From a bacterium (lineage in GTDB: Bacteria; Patescibacteriota; Patescibacteriia; Patescibacteriales; GWE2-39-37): 8,148 nucleotides of DNA. The DNA lies in NCBI GenBank assembly GCA_021786695.1, contig JAJYMT010000043.1, positions 1 to 8,148 on the forward strand. The letters run 5' to 3'. A model generated the notes under the pieces. The model saw nothing but the letters and a program-made list of their open reading frames with translations, had not been told where the DNA came from and made no database searches. Position numbers and translations under genes: made by a program. Below are positions 6,213 to 8,148 of the stretch, piece after piece; the first letter of the stretch is position 1, and each line of letters begins with the position of its first letter.

Positions 6213-6239
6213 AAAATAGCACATTTATCCAAAATGTGC
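6213..6239 (-). promoter_or_regulatory. Promoter with embedded operator-like inverted repeat (LAGLIDADG gene)
   Basis: On the minus strand TTGCAC (6241-6236) and TATTTT (6218-6213) are 17 nt apart. An inverted repeat GCACATTT-TGGAT-AAATGTGC (6239-6219, 8-bp arms) fills the spacer and overlaps the -35. The predicted start falls at about 6206, the A of the ATG. A repressor bound here would block polymerase; the HTH of the adjacent protein is a candidate. The repeat could alternatively be a chance hairpin. Confidence 0.45.
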
Positions 6240-6261
6240 AAAAATACAAACTTAATTCATC

Positions 6262-6317
6262 GCGGAAAAAAGAAAAGGGCCCGGTCGTGTTGAGACGACG
6301 CGAGCCCTTGGTTTTTT
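6262..6317 (-). terminator. Rho-independent terminator, potentially bidirectional
   Basis: AAGGGC (6275-6280) and GCCCTT (6304-6309) form the outer stem; GTCGT/ACGAC (6284-6288 with 6295-6299) the inner. On the minus strand the T-rich CCCTTTTCTTTTTT follows, on the plus strand GGTTTTTTG. With no plus-strand gene upstream, its main job is to end transcripts from the 6391-7122 gene or the short unit starting near 6342, insulating the LAGLIDADG promoter. Confidence 0.85.
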
Positions 6318-6348
6318 GTGCCTCCTTTCGATTAGAGGTTGGATACTT

Positions 6349-6354
6349 ATTATA
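6349..6354 (-). promoter_or_regulatory. Perfect -10 box ahead of an SD-bearing, ORF-less short transcript
   Basis: A TATAAT on the minus strand (6354-6349) predicts a start near 6342; the -35 (CTCTAA region) is poor. The resulting RNA of about 80 nt would contain a full AAGGAGG (6327-6321) with no start codon in range, then run into the 6309-6275 hairpin. It may be a small RNA, a decayed gene head, or coincidence. Confidence 0.3.
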
Positions 6355-6390
6355 GCGATTACAACCGGCCTTTAGAGGGGGCCAAGGGTC

Positions 6391-7122
6391 CTATGACCCG
6401 AGCTCCACCCCCAGGGGGAAACAACCGAGACCCGAGTACCCACCGACGCCCCAGAAAAAGTCGTCGCCGGAACTGAGGCCGCCTTCGCCGAAATCGCCGA
6501 GACTAAGACAGCCACAGCAGCCGCGGTACGAGCCTAAAGTATTGGTGCGCGCCCATAACTTCTTGAGTGGCGTACGCTCGCCTGTCCGCTTGAAGTGCGA
6601 GAAAATCAGCCCCGCGAGCAGGGCGGCCGAGCCGTAGTTTGAGAGATGGTACGCCGGCAGGCCGAAGCGCTCCTGCAGATCGCCGAGGATACTCATCTGC
6701 TCGTCGACGCTCTTTCCCATGCTCTTGGGCACAAGCCGCGGCACCCAGAAGACGAGCGAGTTCGCGGTCGGCTCGTCATTCTTGAGCGACCAGTACTGCG
6801 GATCGCCGAAATTCTTGTAGCAAGGACCGGCCTTGGGGGCGTGCACCTTTAGAGTGAAGCCCGCGCGCACCCGCCAGGCGACCGGGCCGGTGTAGCCGAG
6901 TTCGGCCGCGAGTTTGCGCCACTTGTTGGCGGTCTCGGCCAGACCGGCCGGCACGTCCTGGTCCGAGAGCGGGACGAAGAAGCGGTTCCTCGCTGCCCGG
7001 ACCGCCAGTTTTCCGGCAATCCGCTTGAGGTAGTCCCCGTTTTCCACGAGAACCACCTGCTCCTCGTCGCTTAACTGCGTCAGAATAGCTGCCAGTGCGT
7101 TAAACGACACTTTCCGGTTCAT
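6391..7122 (-). CDS. Hypothetical protein with Gly/Cys/aromatic-rich C-terminus
   Basis: I cannot assign this 243-aa protein to a named family. The first ~60 residues look helical and soluble (SFNALAAILTQLSDEEQVVL, then a basic GKLAVRAARNR). The middle is mixed alpha/beta with WRVRAGFTLKVHAPKAG. Residues about 160-195 (LSNYGSAALLAGLIFSHFKR, then TGERTPLKKLWART) precede a last ~45 residues rich in Gly, Ser, Cys, Phe, Trp and Tyr, ending FPLGVELGS. No signal peptide or transmembrane helix is convincing. The ATG at 7122 has GGGAGG about 6 nt upstream. The gene is monocistronic, with a near-consensus promoter, a structured ~110-nt leader and a terminator at 6275-6309. Its C-terminus is mostly NNC/NNT codons, as in targets of diversity-generating retroelements; this is suggestive only. 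From memory, similar tails occur in CPR hypothetical proteins. Confidence 0.75.
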   Translation of the reverse strand: MNRKVSFNALAAILTQLSDEEQVVLVENGDYLKRIAGKLAVRAARNRFFVPLSDQDVPAGLAETANKWRKLAAELGYTGPVAWRVRAGFTLKVHAPKAGPCYKNFGDPQYWSLKNDEPTANSLVFWVPRLVPKSMGKSVDEQMSILGDLQERFGLPAYHLSNYGSAALLAGLIFSHFKRTGERTPLKKLWARTNTLGSYRGCCGCLSLGDFGEGGLSSGDDFFWGVGGYSGLGCFPLGVELGS

Positions 7123-7233
7123 TTGGAACCTCCCGTTTCCCCAAAGTGGGGCTATTCTCGACCAAGGTGGCCGAGTGCAAAAAATCTATGTAATTTTAGC
7201 TTATTACAGCTAAAATAATCAAAAGAACATTGA
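7123..7233 (-). promoter_or_regulatory. Structured 5' leader of the 6391-7122 gene
   Basis: From the predicted start (about 7233) to the ATG there are some 110 nt with three local inverted repeats: ATTTTAGC/GCTAAAAT (7193-7200 with 7209-7216, 8 bp), CTCGxCCA/TGGxCGAG (7157-7175, one mismatch), and CCCC/GGGG (7138-7151 region) next to the Shine-Dalgarno. It matches no riboswitch class that I recognise. A cis-regulatory leader or a stabilising structure are both possible. Confidence 0.4.
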
Positions 7234-7239
7234 TTATAT

Positions 7240-7268
7240 ATCATAGCACACTATTTAATATATGTCAA
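7240..7268 (-). promoter_or_regulatory. Near-consensus sigma70 promoter for the 6391-7122 gene
   Basis: On the minus strand TTGACA (7268-7263) and TATGAT (7245-7240) are exactly 17 nt apart, the best promoter in the window. The expected start is near 7233. It indicates strong, probably constitutive initiation, with any control acting in the long leader. Confidence 0.85.
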
Positions 7269-7326
7269 ACACTTTAAATACGGACTCAATAAACAAGTAT
7301 AGCGCCGGTATTTTTGATTTATCATC

Positions 7327-7376
7327 TAAAAAAACGAAACTAAGTTTCGGAATATTCCGAAACTTAGTTTCGTTTT
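7327..7376 (-). terminator. 46-bp perfect palindrome acting as terminator
   Basis: Positions 7331-7376 are a perfect 46-bp palindrome centred between 7353 and 7354 (GGAATATTCC). On the minus strand it is followed by TTTTTTTAG, and it begins 12 bp after the stop of the truncated gene at 7389, so it is a Rho-independent terminator for that gene. Each half is itself an inverted repeat (CGAAAC-TAA-GTTTCG and CGAAAC-TTA-GTTTCG), so it can fold as one long hairpin or two short ones. Confidence 0.8.
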
Positions 7377-7388
7377 CGCGGCAGTCAA

Positions 7389-7590
7389 TCAGATCGACAG
7401 ACGGTAATCGTGGAAAAATTCCTTCACCGCGCCCACTGCCTCGTCTTGCAGGCCGTAAACCGGAACGGCCGGCCAGGACCTGGCCAGATACTCGGTTTCT
7501 ATCTCTGTCATCCGCTTGACGATTGCGAACAAGGTGTCGTCTGGCTTCACCTCAAATATTCCAGCATCTTTGTATTTAAAAACATTGTGG
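7389..7590 (-). pseudogene. 3' fragment of an unidentified CDS, cut off at the nuoG junction
   Basis: About 66 codons ending in TGA, or similarly placed stop, at 7389 encode a soluble C-terminus (KYKDAGIFEVKPDDTLFAIV, then later KEFFHDYRLSI). I do not recognise the family. The composition matches the CPR-like DNA to its left, and the palindromic terminator directly downstream shows it is the real end of a gene. The frame stays open to an ATG at 7622, but residues before about N13 of that reading (MRSPAGWRAAS) are the GC-rich nuoG DNA read in another frame, so that ATG is not its true start. The actual 5' part is absent, replaced by foreign sequence at about 7588. It is a fragment made by the join, not necessarily a broken gene in the organism. 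Confidence 0.65.
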
Positions 7591-8148
7591 CTCGCTGCCC
7601 GCCAGCCGGCGGGTGACCGCACCGCGGCGGTGGTCGGTGCGCTGACGGCAGCCAGCCGCGCAGTGCTCGCAGATGCCCGCAGTGGAGACGGTGTCGAACG
7701 GCCGGGCCCGGAACCGGTAGGAAGCCCCGGTCAGCGCGCCGATCGGGCAGATCTGCACCGTGTTGCCGGAGAAGTAGGAGTTGAACGGCACGCCCTCGGC
7801 GGTGCCGACCTGCTCGGAGAATCCGCGCTCCAGCAGGTCGATCAGCGGGTCCCCGGCGATCTGGTCGGCGAACCTGGTGCACCGCGCGCACTGGACGCAG
7901 CGCTCCCGGTCCAGCAGCACCTGGGTGGACAGCGCGATCGGCTTAGGCCAGGTGCGCTTGGTCCCGGTGAACCTGGTCTCCCCGGCGCCGTTGGACATGG
8001 CCTGGTTCTGCAGCGGGCACTCGCCGCCCTTGTCGCACATCGGGCAGTCCAGCGGATGGTTGATGAGCAGCAGTTCCATCACACCGTGCTGGGCTTTGTC
8101 CGCCGCCTCCGACGTGACCTGGGTGCGCACCACCATGTCATCGGTGGC
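7576..8148 (-). CDS. nuoG: NADH-quinone oxidoreductase subunit G, internal fragment (actinobacterial type)
   Basis: NuoG is the large iron-sulfur subunit of complex I, passing electrons from NADH toward quinone. The fragment enters in frame from beyond 8148 (ATG at 8136 is internal) and shows His-Cys3 ligands of cluster N5 (HPLDCPMCDKGGEC: H27, C31, C34, C40 counted from that ATG). It also has CVQCARC (79-85) with CPIGAL (129-134) of a 4Fe-4S domain, and the CEHCAAGC (155-162) opening the molybdopterin-oxidoreductase-like part. KAQHGVMELLLINHPLDCP and QVLLDRERC closely resemble mycobacterial or other actinobacterial NuoG as I remember it. Homology stops at about 7588, after RRLAGSEP; QCF and TAA (7576) are accidental. 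The very high GC, and the general absence of complex I in CPR bacteria, mark it as foreign to the rest. Confidence 0.93.
   Translation of the reverse strand, partial: ATDDMVVRTQVTSEAADKAQHGVMELLLINHPLDCPMCDKGGECPLQNQAMSNGAGETRFTGTKRTWPKPIALSTQVLLDRERCVQCARCTRFADQIAGDPLIDLLERGFSEQVGTAEGVPFNSYFSGNTVQICPIGALTGASYRFRARPFDTVSTAGICEHCAAGCRQRTDHRRGAVTRRLAGSEPQCF

Noticed and set aside
7262..7519. 85-codon plus-strand frame across the palindrome
   Set aside because: It reads through a terminator palindrome, lacks a Shine-Dalgarno, and overlaps the promoter of the 6391-7122 gene.
7547..7891. 114-codon minus-strand frame inside the nuoG fragment
   Set aside because: It is an Arg/Gly-rich alternate-frame reading of very GC-rich nuoG; the true frame contains the iron-sulfur cysteine motifs.

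Overview
The left ~7.6 kb looks like a genome of the Candidate Phyla Radiation (Patescibacteria, probably Parcubacteria-like). The reasons are compact housekeeping genes (recJ, an RNase HI-family gene, lepA, rnpB, a tRNA without encoded CCA), tiny or lineage-restricted hypothetical proteins, a free-standing LAGLIDADG endonuclease gene, and AT-rich spacers between more GC-balanced genes. TAA and TAG are the stops used and TGA is not read as sense, so the standard bacterial code fits. The lineage is inferred from gene content and style, not from a marker phylogeny.

Layout: nearly everything lies on the minus strand. From right to left, 7588-8148 is a very GC-rich piece of an actinobacterial-type nuoG (complex I subunit G). 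It is joined abruptly to the 3' end of an unrelated AT-richer gene (7389-7590) that ends in a 46-bp perfect palindrome serving as terminator. Next is a monocistronic hypothetical gene (6391-7122) with a near-consensus promoter, a structured ~110-nt leader and an odd Gly/Cys/aromatic-rich C-terminus. Then comes an AT-rich LAGLIDADG endonuclease gene (5379-6206) overlapping the start of lepA (3605-5395), and after lepA a CA/GT-rich inverted repeat and a 34-codon membrane-peptide gene (3364-3468). The only plus-strand gene is a small cysteine-rich zinc-ribbon-like protein (2992-3297) with its own promoter, Shine-Dalgarno and terminator, divergent from recJ. recJ (1163-2905), an RNase HI-family gene (611-1015), tRNA-Val(CAC), an unassigned structured RNA (about 312-517) with a terminator, and the 5' part of rnpB (about 1-168) complete the left side.

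Functionally, recJ and the RNase H gene suit DNA repair and R-loop or RNA-primer removal. lepA, tRNA-Val, RNase P RNA and the unassigned RNA belong to translation and RNA processing.

Points most worth a second look: the abrupt nuoG junction (most likely an assembly or amplification chimera); a DHH-to-DHR change in RecJ; the unassigned folded RNA beside tRNA-Val; a possibly leaderless, self-regulated endonuclease gene upstream of lepA; and the 6391-7122 protein, whose C-terminus has features reminiscent of diversity-generating retroelement targets although no reverse transcriptase or template is visible here.
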